Counted from the first letter of the stretch, positions 47,721-59,199 are shown. The stretch: DNA of 64,000 nucleotides from Omphiscola glabra (GCA_964017045.1 OZ024809.1:30525354-30589353), one strand, 5' to 3'. Made by a program: numbers and translations. The notes: generated from the sequence alone by a model not told the origin.

Positions 47721-48160
47721 AATGGACTACGATGTGTCGATTGTTTTGTCACGTGATAAGCGTAAGTACGGGTAAGACTTCCGGTAGGCTGTCTGCAACA
47801 CACTAGTCGCTCACAAATTTTTCTTCAAACAACTTTCTCCCTTTAATCATAACTGAATTATAATCATTGTCACATTTATTGTCACATTTATTGTCACATT
47901 TATTGTCACATTTATTGTCACATTTAATGAATGGCATTTAAAGAAACACGTGTATTCAAGAATATTTTGAAAAGTAAAATTTTTAATTAACACTGGGAAA
48001 GCACTGATGGAGACAAACATTGTGCTTTAGAATTAATGATAATGGCAATGGCTGATCAGCTGTTATCTGTTGTTATGTGTTGTTATGTGTAGCAGAAAGC
48101 CTACCAATGGCTGGTACGTATCACGTGACAAAACAAGGAAGTGACTCATCGTAGTCCATT
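47721..48160 (-). mobile_element. Same MITE family, copy 2, inverted, 440 bp
   Basis: Ends AATGGACTACGATG and CATCGTAGTCCATT are perfect inverse ends. The interior matches copy 1 in reverse. It carries a private expansion of ATTGTCACATTT (about 5 copies at 47870-47925). Confidence 0.85.
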
Positions 48161-49250
48161 AACAAATACATCCGGTTCACGAGTCGATGGATATGCAGCA
48201 GTGATATATCTCCACGTTTTCTCCTGCTTGGAATGTTTATCTCAAATTTTTATTCCTGCACTTTTTTTTAGTAAAAAAGAAAACTGCAACAGTTTTTCGT
48301 GGGGAAGAAGGAAGATGGGATCTGGAGACTCAACACCCACAAAGACAGTGCATCAAAAGACTGGCGATGTTACCATTGGACTCATCTGTCTCTCTATGTT
48401 TAGAGTTCCCGTGCGCCTAACTGGCAGCAGTGAGACCCTCTCGAACATTTTCGCACATCGGAGGGCCGTGAGCATGCTATCATAGCATGGGAATGAGCGC
48501 TATATAAGTACTCCAATCAATCAATTAATATGGTATAATTTTATGTGGAGGAGATAAGCGGAGGAGCTTCATGTCGTTCACTTACTCGTTGCACTCTTAA
48601 TGCTACACTTTGTCCCTAAACTTAATGGAACTTAGCTAAATTTCAATGAACTTAATTGAACTTAAATGCCACTCTGCGTTTTTTTTTTTTTTACTTTCGC
48701 TTGATGTTCGTCATTGCAGCCGGCCGACCCGCCGATCCGGTTCCTTGTATCTCAAATATTTCTCGTATCTCAAAGCAAAACATCGCTCGCTCGACGGATC
48801 GCATCTCAAAAATCTCGTATGTCGAGGCACTCGTATGTCGAGGCACCACTGTGCCGGTTAATTTAATTATATTGAGTTTGCAGCACTGGGCAGGCCAAGT
48901 GACACGCCATGATCTCTAGCTCAGTTTACAACCAGTTGCACGACTGATAATTAGTTTTTAGAATGCATGAGCTAAGACTTTGATAATGGAAAAAAATGAA
49001 ATAGAGCATTTGTATAAATACAAAATTTAAAAAAATTAATTGAGATTCAACAGATCTGAACAAAATATTCTATCTTGAATTTTGTTTATAACATTTTTAC
49101 AAACAATAAATTATATCTTGCATTTTGTTTGTAACAATTTATATAGACACAATATTCTATCTTTAATGTATATTTGCGTTTCGTCGTTCTTATTTCAGGA
49201 ATATTGATTTATATATCATTTGGTGACACCAGAATCGTTTATGTGATTAC
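48161..49250. other. Flank with retroelement-tail-like and hAT-like motifs
   Basis: GAGCGCTATATAAGTACTCC with AATCAATCAATTA at 48493-48529 resembles the 3' tail of L2/CR1-type LINEs or their SINEs. At 48735-48852 a minus-strand CAGTGGTGCCTCGACATACG end looks like a DNA-transposon terminus. Both are tentative. Confidence 0.4.
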
Positions 49251-49612
49251 GGTATCTTAAGGCATTAATAACGTCCATGTATTTTAAAACACTAATCCCG
49301 CCCCGTATTTTAAGGCCCCAATATCGCCATATATCTTAAGGCCCTAACACCGTACTGTATCTTAAGGCCCTAATACAGCCCTATATCTTAAGGCCATAAT
49401 CCCGCCTTTTATCTTCAGGCCTTAATTCCGCCCCATATCGCAAGGCCCTAATACCGCCCTATATCTTAAGGCCCCAATACCGTACTGTATCTTAAGGCCC
49501 TAATACAGCCTTATATCTTAAGGCCATAATCCCGCCCTAAATCTTAAGGCCCTAATCCTGCCCTATATCTTAAGGCCATAATACCGTAATATATATTAAG
49601 GCCCTAATGCCG
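49251..49612. repeat. 28-bp minisatellite, about 12 copies
   Basis: CCCTAATACAGCCCTATATC followed by TTAAGGCC, with CCG variants. Confidence 0.93.
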
Positions 49613-49884
49613 TCCTGTGTACAAAACTGACCCAAGGTATGTGAACTGTAAACGTTCTCTGGTGGTATAGGAATGTGAAGATTTGCCCACCGCGAGGCAC
49701 CAGTGAAAAATATCACTTTGTGGAGAAGGATACGCCTTGTATATTTTTTAAAGGAACGATATTCGATCTACTTCTCGGACGGCAGCAAAATTAACAAGAG
49801 AGTTGGCAGTGCAAACGAGAGACGGGCCATTTTAAGAAATTACAAATAAGGACTCACAAGTTTAAACCAGATTTTTAAAAAAAT

Positions 49885-50244
49885 ATACTAAGAAGAAAGA
49901 AAGAATGAAAGAAATGATGAAAGGAAGAAAATGTGAATGAAGAAAGAAGGAAAGAAAGAAAACATAGAAAGACATAGAGAAGAAAGAGGAAATAAAGAAA
50001 GAACGAACGAAAAGAAGAAAGAATAGAAAGTACCGAAGAAAGGGAAGGAAAGAAATAAATAATAGAAAGTGCGGAAGAAAAATGAATAAAGAAAGAACTA
50101 ATAGAAATAAAGAAACAGAGAAAGAAAGAAAGAATAGAAAGAAAGAAAGAATAGAAAGTACGGAAGAAAACATAAAGAAAGAAACAATAGAATTAAGGAC
50201 GAAAAAAGAAAGATTGAAAGAGAGAGAGAGAGAGAGAGAGAGAA

Positions 50245-50275
<31 letters not shown>

Positions 50276-50325
50276 AAGAGAGAAAGAAAGAGAGAGAGAG
50301 AGAGATAAAATAGAAAGAAATACAA
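49885..50325. repeat. Purine-only (GAAA)n/(GA)n tract, about 440 bp
   Basis: The + strand is almost entirely A and G, grading from GAAAGAAA to GAGAGAGA. Confidence 0.93.
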
Positions 50326-50820
50326 GTATTCTTTAGATGTTTCCACTCCCTTATCTTGTATAAATGATTAAACACAACACAACACAATTGTAAGAGATAG
50401 TCGGACAGCGCATCGTGGGTGCTATAGAACCCTCAGCGCCAGAGAGACTGTTGCGAAAATTGCGCGCCCGCCTATTAAAGGCATTGTTAACACGCCATGA
50501 TACACTTGAAGCTGGCACCTCCGATCTACCTGGATACAGAGCCCCGAGTGCCGTCCCATTGAACGGGAAATGGATGAGGCAGATTACCACTCAAATTAAT
50601 CACACACGGCTTTGTGTAAGGGTTTTGTGCATTGTCGGCTGCTGAATGTCCTGGGTCGTGTTACGGGGCGGGGGGGGGGGGGGGGGGAAGGGGAGGGGAG
50701 GGGGGAGACGTGTGTTATTTCTGGGTTGGCGACACACATAGAGCTGAAGTGTGTGTGTGTGTGTGTGTTTCCATCATGTGAGGAGGGCATCGATGTGTTT
50801 ACGTTATAAAATTAGAGTAG
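50326..50820. other. Flank with an 18-G run at about 50670-50687 and (GT)n at 50745-50769
   Basis: No recognised gene. Confidence 0.5.
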
Positions 50821-50998
50821 GGGTTTCAAAGTGGGGTTTCAAGGTGGGGTTTCAAGGTGGGGTTTCAGGGTGGGGTTTCAATGTGGGGTTTCAAAGTGGG
50901 GTTTCAAAGTGGGGTTTCTAGATGGGGTTTCAAGGTGGGGTTTCAAGATGAGGTCTCAGGGTGGGGTTTCAAGGTGGGGTTTCGGTGGGGTTCGAAGT
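50821..50998. repeat. 14-bp minisatellite, about 12 copies
   Basis: Unit GTTTCAAGGTGGGG with AAAG and TAGATG variants. Confidence 0.93.
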
Positions 50999-51253
50999 GG
51001 GGTGGTAGTGGGTGCTGATCTAACTGGAACAGTTTGTAACAAAGCAGTATTACATTTTAGCAGCTATTCTGTGGTATTGTAACCCGGTGCTTTGCTAGCT
51101 GCATGTAAAATTTGGCTCTCAAATCAACGCGATGCATGATGGGCTCCTGCGGTGTGACATGTTCTGCCTGGACCTGGGTGAGATTCCTTAGTGAAGCCCA
51201 ATTGCAACATCTCGAGCAACGCTTCAGGGGGGAAAACGGTGCAGAGAACTCTC

Positions 51254-51512
51254 TAGATAAGATAGGATAAGTTAAGATAAGATAAAATAAGATAACCTAA
51301 AATAAGATAAGCGCAGTTGAGATTTGAGAAAATAAATCAAGTTAAGATTACTCTCTAGATAAGATAAGATACGTTAAAATAAGATAACTTAAAATAAGAT
51401 AAGCTAAGATAAGCTACGATAAGCCAAGTTAAGACAAGTTAAGAAAATATAGATAACTTTCTAGATAAGTTAAGATTTGGTCAGATCAAATAAGATAAGA
51501 TAAGATAAGATT
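51254..51512. repeat. GATAA-type 5-bp microsatellite, interrupted
   Basis: Runs of GATAAGATAAGATAA with GTTAA and AAATAA interruptions. Many WGATAR matches. Confidence 0.9.
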
Positions 51513-52689
51513 CCTTAATGATCCAATTAAACGGAATTTTTTTTAAAATGACATTGTACATATTCGTTTTCAGCACATAAATAAATACAGATTTTTAACC
51601 AATACGACATTTGACTGTTAAAACAAGCTGATACACAAGACATCTAAAGTAATTCTGAGCCATCAACGAACTCCTCTGATGACAACAATCTGCATCATCG
51701 GATGAGTTATTTCAGTTTAATTTATTTGGTTGTTCACTTATATATATACATGTATATATATTTTTTTTAAATTCGGTGACGAAGGCTTTCTGCCGACACG
51801 TCCGCTGTCTGGTTTGTCCCCTTTTCAGGTTTCCGCCTACCTTGTGCGAAGAATTTCGTGTCGGCGAGAAGGCTTCCAAAAGAAGTTTGATTCTCAATTA
51901 AATATTAATGAATACAGTCCTCTTTTCACTAATTCGGTGTTTCAACATCATTTTTTTGTTGTTGTTGTTGAAAATCCCCAACATTCCTCTGAAAATAAGT
52001 TATGTATTTAAATGAGCATTGTCGACTTCTTTTATTTCAGAGTTCACTAAATCCAGGACGCCCCCCCCCCCCCCCCCCCCCCCGCGCCGGTGTCGGCCAT
52101 CACCAAGGAATTCTCGCTGCATTCCGCCATTACCGTTGACGTGGTAGAGAATCGAGTGTCCGGATTAGCAGCCTTGATCCTGGGAGTGTAGGCAAACAGA
52201 TTTTTAATAGGAAACCCGCGAGAGATTGGGGTGGGGGTTTGGGGGGGGGGGGGGGGTTTGATTCCTAAAAATATAAACATCTTATTGTAAAGGCAGTGTG
52301 TGATGTTTCAGCCAAGGGCAGTTAATCCAGCACGTATCTCAAAGAGAGTAATCAGGAAATTTTTATTTTTGTGTCAGGATGTCTTCATCAGAGACATGAA
52401 TTGGATCGTCTGCAAAAGCCACTTTTAAAAAAAAATATCCTTTAAAAGATAATTAAATATTTGTTTTGAATTTTTATCGACAAGAAGCAACACAGAATGA
52501 CATATTCTCCTTGCAGTATTTATTACACTGTACACATTGCATGGGCTTTCTGACATTAAAACGATTTCATGGAGTACGATTGTAACGTGACGCCAGTTCT
52601 TTATTGCAATGATTGTGAGGGATATCATTAGGACGAGATATCATTTATTGAGAAATGATTTTTTTTTAGAAAGAATTTTATGGAGACAG
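51513..52689. other. Flank with a 23-C run at 52061-52083
   Basis: AT-rich, no recognised gene. Another G run lies at about 52239-52254. Confidence 0.5.
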
Positions 52690-53612
52690 GGTATTATTTA
52701 TTGAGAAAGGATATCATTATTTGAGAAAGGATATAAATTATTTGAGAAAGGAGATCATTATTTGAGAAAGGATATCATTATTTGAGAAAGGATATCATTA
52801 TTGGAGAAAGGATATCATTATTTGAGAAAGGATATCATTATTTGAGAAAGGATATCATTATTTGAGAAAGGGGATCATTATTTGAGAAAGGACATCATTC
52901 TTTGAGAAAGGGTATCATTATTTGAGAAAGGGGATCATTATTTGAGAAAGGGGATCATTATTTGAGAAAGGATATCGTTATTTGAGAAAGGGTATCATTA
53001 TTTGAGATATGACATCATTATTTGAGAAAGGGTATCATTATTTGAGAAAGGATATCATTATTTGAGAAGGGATATCATTATTTGAGAAATGATATCATTA
53101 TTTGAGAAAGGGGATCATTATTTGAGAAAGAATATCATTATTTGAGAAAGGATATCATTATTTGAGAAATGATATCATTATTTGAGAAAGGGGATCATTA
53201 TTTGAGATATGATATCATTATTTGAGATAGGACATCATTATTTGAGAAAGGGGATCATTATTTGAGAAAGGACATCATTCTTTGAGAAATGATATCATTA
53301 TTTGAGAAAGGGGATCATTATTTGAGAAAGAATATCATTATTTGAGAAAGGATATCATTATTTGAGAAATGATATCATTATTTGAGAAAGGATATCATTA
53401 TTTGAGAAAGGATATCATTATTTGAGAAATGATATCATTATTTGAGATAGGACATCATTATTTGAGAAAGAATATCATTATTTGAGAAAGGGTATCATTA
53501 TTTGAGAAAGGGGATCATTATTTGAGAAATGATATCATTATTTGAGATAGGACATCATTATTTGAGAAAGGATATCATTATTTGAGAAGGGATATCATTA
53601 TTTGAGAAGGGA
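52690..53612. repeat. 20-bp minisatellite, about 46 copies
   Basis: Unit TTATTTGAGAAAGGATATCA with GGGATCA, AATGATATCA and GACATCA variants in repeating blocks. Confidence 0.97.
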
Positions 53613-53825
53613 TATTAATTCAAATAAATGGTAATAAATACGTATTTTAACCAAGACAAAATTTTACAATTATGACAAGACATCTAAAGTATTTCTCTAG
53701 CGTAGAAATCAGACGTTGGCGAACTCCCTTATTGACAATAATGACTTAAGTGGTGATCATTTAGATTTGGTGAACACTGGTGGAGCACGCTGGTGAATTC
53801 GTACAGACTGGTCAACCAAATAGTC

Positions 53826-53982
53826 CAGTGGTTCTCAACCTTTCTAAGGCCACGACCCTTTAATACGGTTCATCGTGTTATGGCGACCCACAACCGAATA
53901 CTTATTTTCGTTGCTACTTCATAACTGTAGATTATATATGTTTTCCGATGGTTTCAGGCGACCCACAGGTTGAGAACCGCTG
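53826..53982 (+). mobile_element. SPIN-like hAT MITE, copy E, 157 bp
   Basis: Starts CAGTGGTTCTCAACCTTTCT and ends CAGGTTGAGAACCGCTG. Flanked by the perfect 8-bp duplication AAATAGTC (53818-53825 and 53983-53990). Lacks about 25 bp near the right end relative to copy B. Confidence 0.94.
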
Positions 53983-54271
53983 AAATAGTCGGAGGATGCA
54001 TTCCCTCAGCAACAGTCCGTTCTGAAGTTCATTATCTAGGCTTCCAATGGTTGCACTCCTGAATAAGATAACACCTCGTTTGTTAACGCCAAAATTTTAC
54101 AAGTCTGTAAGATAGAAAAGGCTTTGGTTGACATTTTTCAAGGGGGAAACTCACTTCAGGAAAAAGAAAATAATTGCGACTTGGATCAGTATTTAAACTT
54201 AAATTTTATCAAACACCATGCGATTAAGACAAATTTAATACTATAATATCTGAAACCTCGGTGATATCTTA

Positions 54272-54801
54272 GGGTCGGTTCACACGATCAAATTTTCCTT
54301 CAAGCATTTGATGCAATTCGTGTATGAAGCTGTCAAGGGAATGAAATCAATGTAGTTATGTCTGTAAGTAAATCATGTTGAGTTAGAGAGTATACGTGTA
54401 GCGTTGTATATTGTGCGTGAATGTTGTGACGTATTTGGGTAGGGGAAGTGACGCATTACTTTAGTGTTGTGTGAGGAGTGGAATGTAGATGGCGGTTGGA
54501 CAAAAGGATGTTGAATAGTGATGTTGTAGAACCTTAGGGAAGAGAGCTGAGTGCCTTGTGTTTCCTGATAATTAAATTTATATATAGTTATGAAAAGGAC
54601 TTGAGTTGTTATTGTTACTAATGATGGAATTATTGGAAGAACTTGATTGAATGATCCAATCCTGAGGACATAGAAGTTGACAGAAGCCTTATCATAACTT
54701 TCAAATTACTATTTGATCAAATTCCACCCCAAAAAATAACACGCACAAAATAGTGCGTTCATACAATATTTGACGCGAAATCTGATCGTATGAACTGACG
54801 C
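54272..54801. mobile_element. PIF/Harbinger-style MITE, 530 bp
   Basis: The left end GGGTCGGTTCACACGATCAA is matched on the minus strand by GCGTCAGTTCATACGATCAG, about 19-20 of 24 positions. It is flanked by TTA on both sides (54269-54271 and 54802-54804), the 3-bp duplication typical of PIF/Harbinger. No transposase. Confidence 0.65.
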
Positions 54802-54930
54802 TTACTTCAACAAAAGCCATTAACAATAGTATCACATTTACGTACTACAAATGTTTAAGGAATGTAACAAGTCACTCCGCGCTATAATGGCGTTTCTTAA
54901 AAGAAAAAATTAGACAATCGTTGAGTTAAG

Positions 54931-55272
54931 TCCTTGGAGGGTGTAGTTGTGTCTTGCAGGGTGTAGTTGTGTCTTGGAGGGTGTAGTTGTGTATTGGAGG
55001 GTGTAGTTGTGTCTTGGAGGGTGTAGTTGTGTCTTGGAGGGTGTAGTTGTGTCTTGGAGGGTGTAGTTGTGTCTTGGAGGGTGTAGTTGTGTCTTGGAGG
55101 GTGTAGTTGTGTCTTGGAGGGTGTAGTTGTGTCTTGGAGGGTGTAGTTGTGCCTTGGAGGGTGCAGTTGTGTCTTGGAGGGTGTAGTTGTGTCTTGGAGG
55201 GTGTAGTTGTGTCTTGGAGGGTGTAGTTGTGTCTTGGAGGGTGTAGTTGTGTCTTGGAGGGTGCAGTTGTGT
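54931..55272. repeat. 20-bp minisatellite, about 16 nearly identical copies
   Basis: Unit GTGTAGTTGTGTCTTGGAGG. Confidence 0.97.
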
Positions 55273-55681
55273 CTCCTGATTGAACGCCTGCAGACTTGTG
55301 TTGAGGTCCCTTAGAAGGTGCAGTTCCGTTTCCTCATTGAACACTTACAGACTTGTACGTAAAGTGAACACTGAAGGATGTAATTAAATGAAATTAAAAA
55401 AATCACTAAAATGTCGACTCTTACCATTGAACACGCGTGTATATGTGTGTGTGTGTGTGTGTGTGCAACATTCCCACTGGACACTCTATGATGTTCTTCT
55501 GACCGGTAACAATGGTCCCCGAGACGCAGTTAAGCCCTACTGAAGGCTAATGTCCAACACGTTGAGAATCCACTTTAATTGCATATGTGTTTTTTTTTTA
55601 AAACTTAAAATGACGGAATGAATTTAATTTAGAATATTTTTTTTTGAACCGCTCTTCCTCGAGTGTCTTTTTTTTTATAGG
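55273..55681. other. Flank with (TG)n at about 55443-55466
   Basis: No recognised gene. Confidence 0.5.
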
Positions 55682-56295
55682 ACAGCATGGGTTACTGAAT
55701 GTTACAGTCAGCAGACAGCATAGATGGACCATTGTTACAGACCAGCAGACAGGCATAGATGGCCCATTGTTACAGACCAGCAGACCAGCATAGATGGCCC
55801 AGTGCTACAGACCAGCAGACAGCATAAATGGCCCAGTGCTACAGATCAGCAGACCAGCATAGATGGTCCATTGTTACAGACCAGCAGACAGCATAGATGG
55901 TCTATTGTTACAGACCAGCAGACAGCATAGATGGTCCATTGTTACAGACCAGCAGACAGCATAGATGGCCCATTGTTACAGACCAGCAGACAGCATAGAT
56001 GGCCCAATGTTACAGACCAGCAGACAGCATAGATGGCCCAGTGCTACAGACCAGCAGACAGCATAAATGGCCCAGTGCTACAGACCAGCAGACAGCATAG
56101 ATGGCCCAATGTTACAGACCAGCAGACAGCATAGATGGCCCAATGTTACAGACCAGCAGACAGCATAGATGGCCCAGTGCTACAGACCAGCAGACAGCAT
56201 AAATGGCCCAGTGCTACAGACCAGCAGATAGCATAGATGGCCCAATGTTACAGACCAGCAGACAGCATAAATGGCCCAGTGCTACAGATCAGCAG
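55682..56295. repeat. 34-bp minisatellite, about 17 copies
   Basis: CAGCATAGATGGCCCATTGT followed by TACAGACCAGCAGA. The AAATGGCCCAGTGCT variant recurs 136 bp apart (56063, 56199). Confidence 0.95.
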
Positions 56296-56795
56296 ACTTA
56301 AAAAGCTCGACACGATTTGTAGAGAGGACAAGACTCTGAAGAGCAACGACACGGTAATCCTGAGAAAATGCGCTTTTTCAGACAAGCGGATTTGTGACAA
56401 GCGGACAGTGTGATTATACCAACACGGCGGCACCGGTGCCAACCGGAACGGCTTGGCACGGCAGTGGGCGATCACACACGGCGCGCCGACGAAGATGAGG
56501 GCGGTCTTACAGCCCCACCGTAGTAAAGGGGGGTGGGGTGGTTTGTGAAAGCTGGATTAGCTTTGTGGACCACCAGGGGTGATCAAATCTTTCCAACTGT
56601 GATCTCTCAGCTGCAGAGAGGCGGTGTGGGGGGCTTGGGGGACAGGGGGGGGGGGGTGTTGGGGTGCTGAAATAAAACTAATTTGTACGTTTTTGGTGGA
56701 TTATTTTATTTGTGAATAACAAATTTGAAATAGGCAAATAGGGAGTCATAGATTTTTATCAGGTTATACGGGAACGGCAGAGAGTGCATTTATAC
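56296..56795. other. Flank with G run at about 56645-56656
   Basis: No recognised gene. Confidence 0.5.
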
Positions 56796-56918
56796 CAGCG
56801 GTTCTCAACCTGTGGGTCGCGACCCTCTTGGGGTTAAACAACCCTTACACAGGGGTCGTCAAAGACCATCGTAAAACACATATTTATCAGGTAGCAACGA
56901 AAATAATTTTATGGTTTT
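56796..56918 (-). mobile_element. SPIN-like hAT MITE, copy F, truncated
   Basis: Starts CAGCGGTTCTCAACCTGTGG and follows the family to AATAATTTTATGGTT, then breaks off directly before a reversed copy of the dispersed repeat. The second terminus is missing. Confidence 0.85.
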
Positions 56919-56924
56919 ATATAT

Positions 56925-57040
56925 TACGCACCAAACGCTCTTGTGACATTTCTTGTTTAAGAATCTCATTTAGCGCAGTTAGCGGGAATTTTGTTTCGTG
57001 AAATCAGTGTCAACATATTTCCCTCATGTTTTCCTTGAAA
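56925..57040 (-). repeat. Dispersed unclassified repeat (CCCGATAAC family), reverse copy
   Basis: On the minus strand it reads ACTGATTTCACGAAACAAAA, TTCCCGCTAACTGCG, AAATGAGATTC, GCGTTTGGTGCGTAAT, matching 35370-35530. Confidence 0.7.
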
Positions 57041-57269
57041 AATAAGGAAAATTTGATTAATGGCCTTTGGGTTGGGGGTGGGGTTGAACATTTTAAAGAA
57101 TGTGTCGTCATCGGCAACGAGTCTATGTGCCAAGTTTCAGCTCAATAGATTGACGGGAAGTGGGTCGGTTCGCCGTCCCAAAGTTTTGCCACGCAGCCAG
57201 AAACACGTGCAGGAAGCAAAATAATAATTTAAAAAAATGAAAGGTGTACAGTAGAACTAGAACAGATGG

Positions 57270-58345
57270 TTAGAGAGAGAGAGGGGGGGGAGAGAGAGAG
57301 GGGGGAGAGAGAGAGAGGGAGAGAGAGTGAGGGAGAATGAGGGAGAGAGAGTGAGGGAGAGAGAGTGAGGGAGAGAGAGTCAGGGAGAGAGAGTGAGGGA
57401 GAGAGAGTGAGGGAGAGAGAGTGAGGGAGAGAGAGTGAGGGAGAGAGAGTGAGGGAGAGAGAGTGAGGGAGAGAGAGTGAGGGAGAGAGAGTGAGGGAGA
57501 GAGAGTGAGGGAGAGAGAGTGAGGGAGAGAGAGTGAGGGAGAGAGAGTGAGGGAGAGAGAGTGAGGGAGAGAGAGTGAGGGAGAGAGAGTGAGGGAGAGA
57601 GAGTGAGGGAGAGAGAGTGAGGGAGAGAGAGTGAGGGAGAGAGAGAGAGGGAGAGAGAGTGAGGGAGAGAGAGTGAGGGAGAGAGAGTCAGGGAGAGAGA
57701 GTGAGGGAGAGAGAGAGAGAGGGGGAGTGAAAGAGAGGGAGAGAGAGTGAGGGAGAGAGAGAGGGGGGAGAGAAAGAGAGGGAGAGAGAGAGGGAGAGAG
57801 AGTGAGGGAGAGAGAGAGAGAGGGTAGAGAATGAGGGGGAGAGAGAGTGAGGGAGAGAGAGTGAGGGAGAGAGAGTGAGGGAGAGAGAGAGAGAGAGAGG
57901 GTGGAGTGAGACAGAGGGGGGAGAGAGAGGGGAGCGAATGAGGGGGAGAGAGATAGGGAGAGAGAGTGAGGGAGAGAGAGTGAGGGAGAGTGAGGGAGAG
58001 AGAGTCAGGGAGAGAGAGTGAGGGAGAGAGAGAGAGGGGGGAGAGAAAGAGAGGGAGAGAGAGAGGGAGATAGAGTGAGGGAGAGAGAGAGAGGGTAGAG
58101 AATGAGGGGGAGAGAGAGTGAGGGAGAGAGTGAGGGAGAGAGAGTGAGGGGGAGAGAGTGAGGGAGAGAGAGTGAGGGAGAGAGAGTGAGGGAGAGAGAG
58201 AGAGAGGGGAGAGAAAGAGAGTGGGAGAGAATGAGGGGGAGAGAGAGAGGGGGAGTGAGACAGAGGGGGGAGAGAGAGGGGAGAGAATGAGGGGGAGAGA
58301 GATAGGGAGAGAGAGTGAGGGAGAGAGAGTGAGAGAGAGAGATAC
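57270..58345. repeat. Near-pure purine minisatellite, 14-bp unit, about 1.08 kb
   Basis: Unit GAGAGAGTGAGGGA, highly regular at 57340-57700 and then more variable with GGGGGAGAGA insertions. Long Ser/Leu/Pro frames on the minus strand are artefacts of the repeat. Confidence 0.96.
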
Positions 58346-59105
58346 AGACAGACAGAGAGGCACAGAGATAAAGAAAGAAAGATAGATAGAAATTGAAAAA
58401 TAAGAAAGAAATAATTTTTAAACAAATAAAAGAAGAAAGAGTAGATGAAAAGAGATAGATGCTGGATGGGAACCCCATTTCGCAATCACGAGCAGTGATG
58501 TGCAAGTCATAAATCATTCAGCAGTCATGGTTTCCGTTTGTGGAGATGTGTGATATCTCGACGTCACCCAAGTCGACAAAGAGAATATGCAGTCATGGAA
58601 CCCATTGTAGTTGCATTTTGACGGTGGCCGAAGAAAACAGACTGTGGAATATTCATGACGTAGATAGCCCCGGAGGCTAGTCGTGGAGCTCTTCAGCCGC
58701 GAAGGATGGAGGAGGGAACTGATGTTTTACATCTGACGTCACCTGAGCAGGTCGCTGTTTTGGTTTGGAGAGTAGAATTAGTTTTCTTTTTAAATTTTGT
58801 TTTCTTTGTTTTTAAAGGGCGATGACTAAGAATAACATAATTTTGATACTTATCTCCCTTGTTTCTGCTACGCCCCCCCCCCCCTTTTTTTTTGGGGGGG
58901 GGGGGCATAATAGAAGGAATTTAGTTTTAAAATTGAATTTAAAGCTATTGCGTCATTTGTTGTTGTTTTTTTTTTTGTTGTTGTGTATTCTTATGTTTAT
59001 AAAATAAATAAATCATTTTCAAGATGAAATTTTATTGACAGATGTCTCAAATGTTTAGGTCTATACTGTGCACGTTTGTAAAGTAGAGATCAAAACATCA
59101 CGGCA
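58346..59105. other. Flank with C/T and G runs at 58872-58907
   Basis: An inverted arrangement of C, T and G homopolymers could form a hairpin. No gene. Confidence 0.5.
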
Positions 59106-59199
59106 ATGGCTCTAGGCATGCGCATCTGTCTAGTTCCGGCTTCGTGAGTGATATGGCTCTAGGCATGCGCATCTGTCTAGTTCCGGCTTCGTGAGTGAT
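59106..59199. repeat. Perfect 47-bp tandem duplication
   Basis: ATGGCTCTAGGCATGCGCAT onward occurs at 59106 and 59153 with no visible differences. Confidence 0.97.

Noticed and set aside
50415..50645. 76-codon frame at 50415-50645 with overlapping antisense frame
   Set aside because: No recognised motif, and both strands are open over the same bases. Not supported.
57380..58363. 327-codon minus-strand frame rich in Ser, Leu and Pro
   Set aside because: It lies entirely within the purine-rich 14-bp tandem repeat and lacks any non-repeat sequence. Several overlapping frames are equally open.
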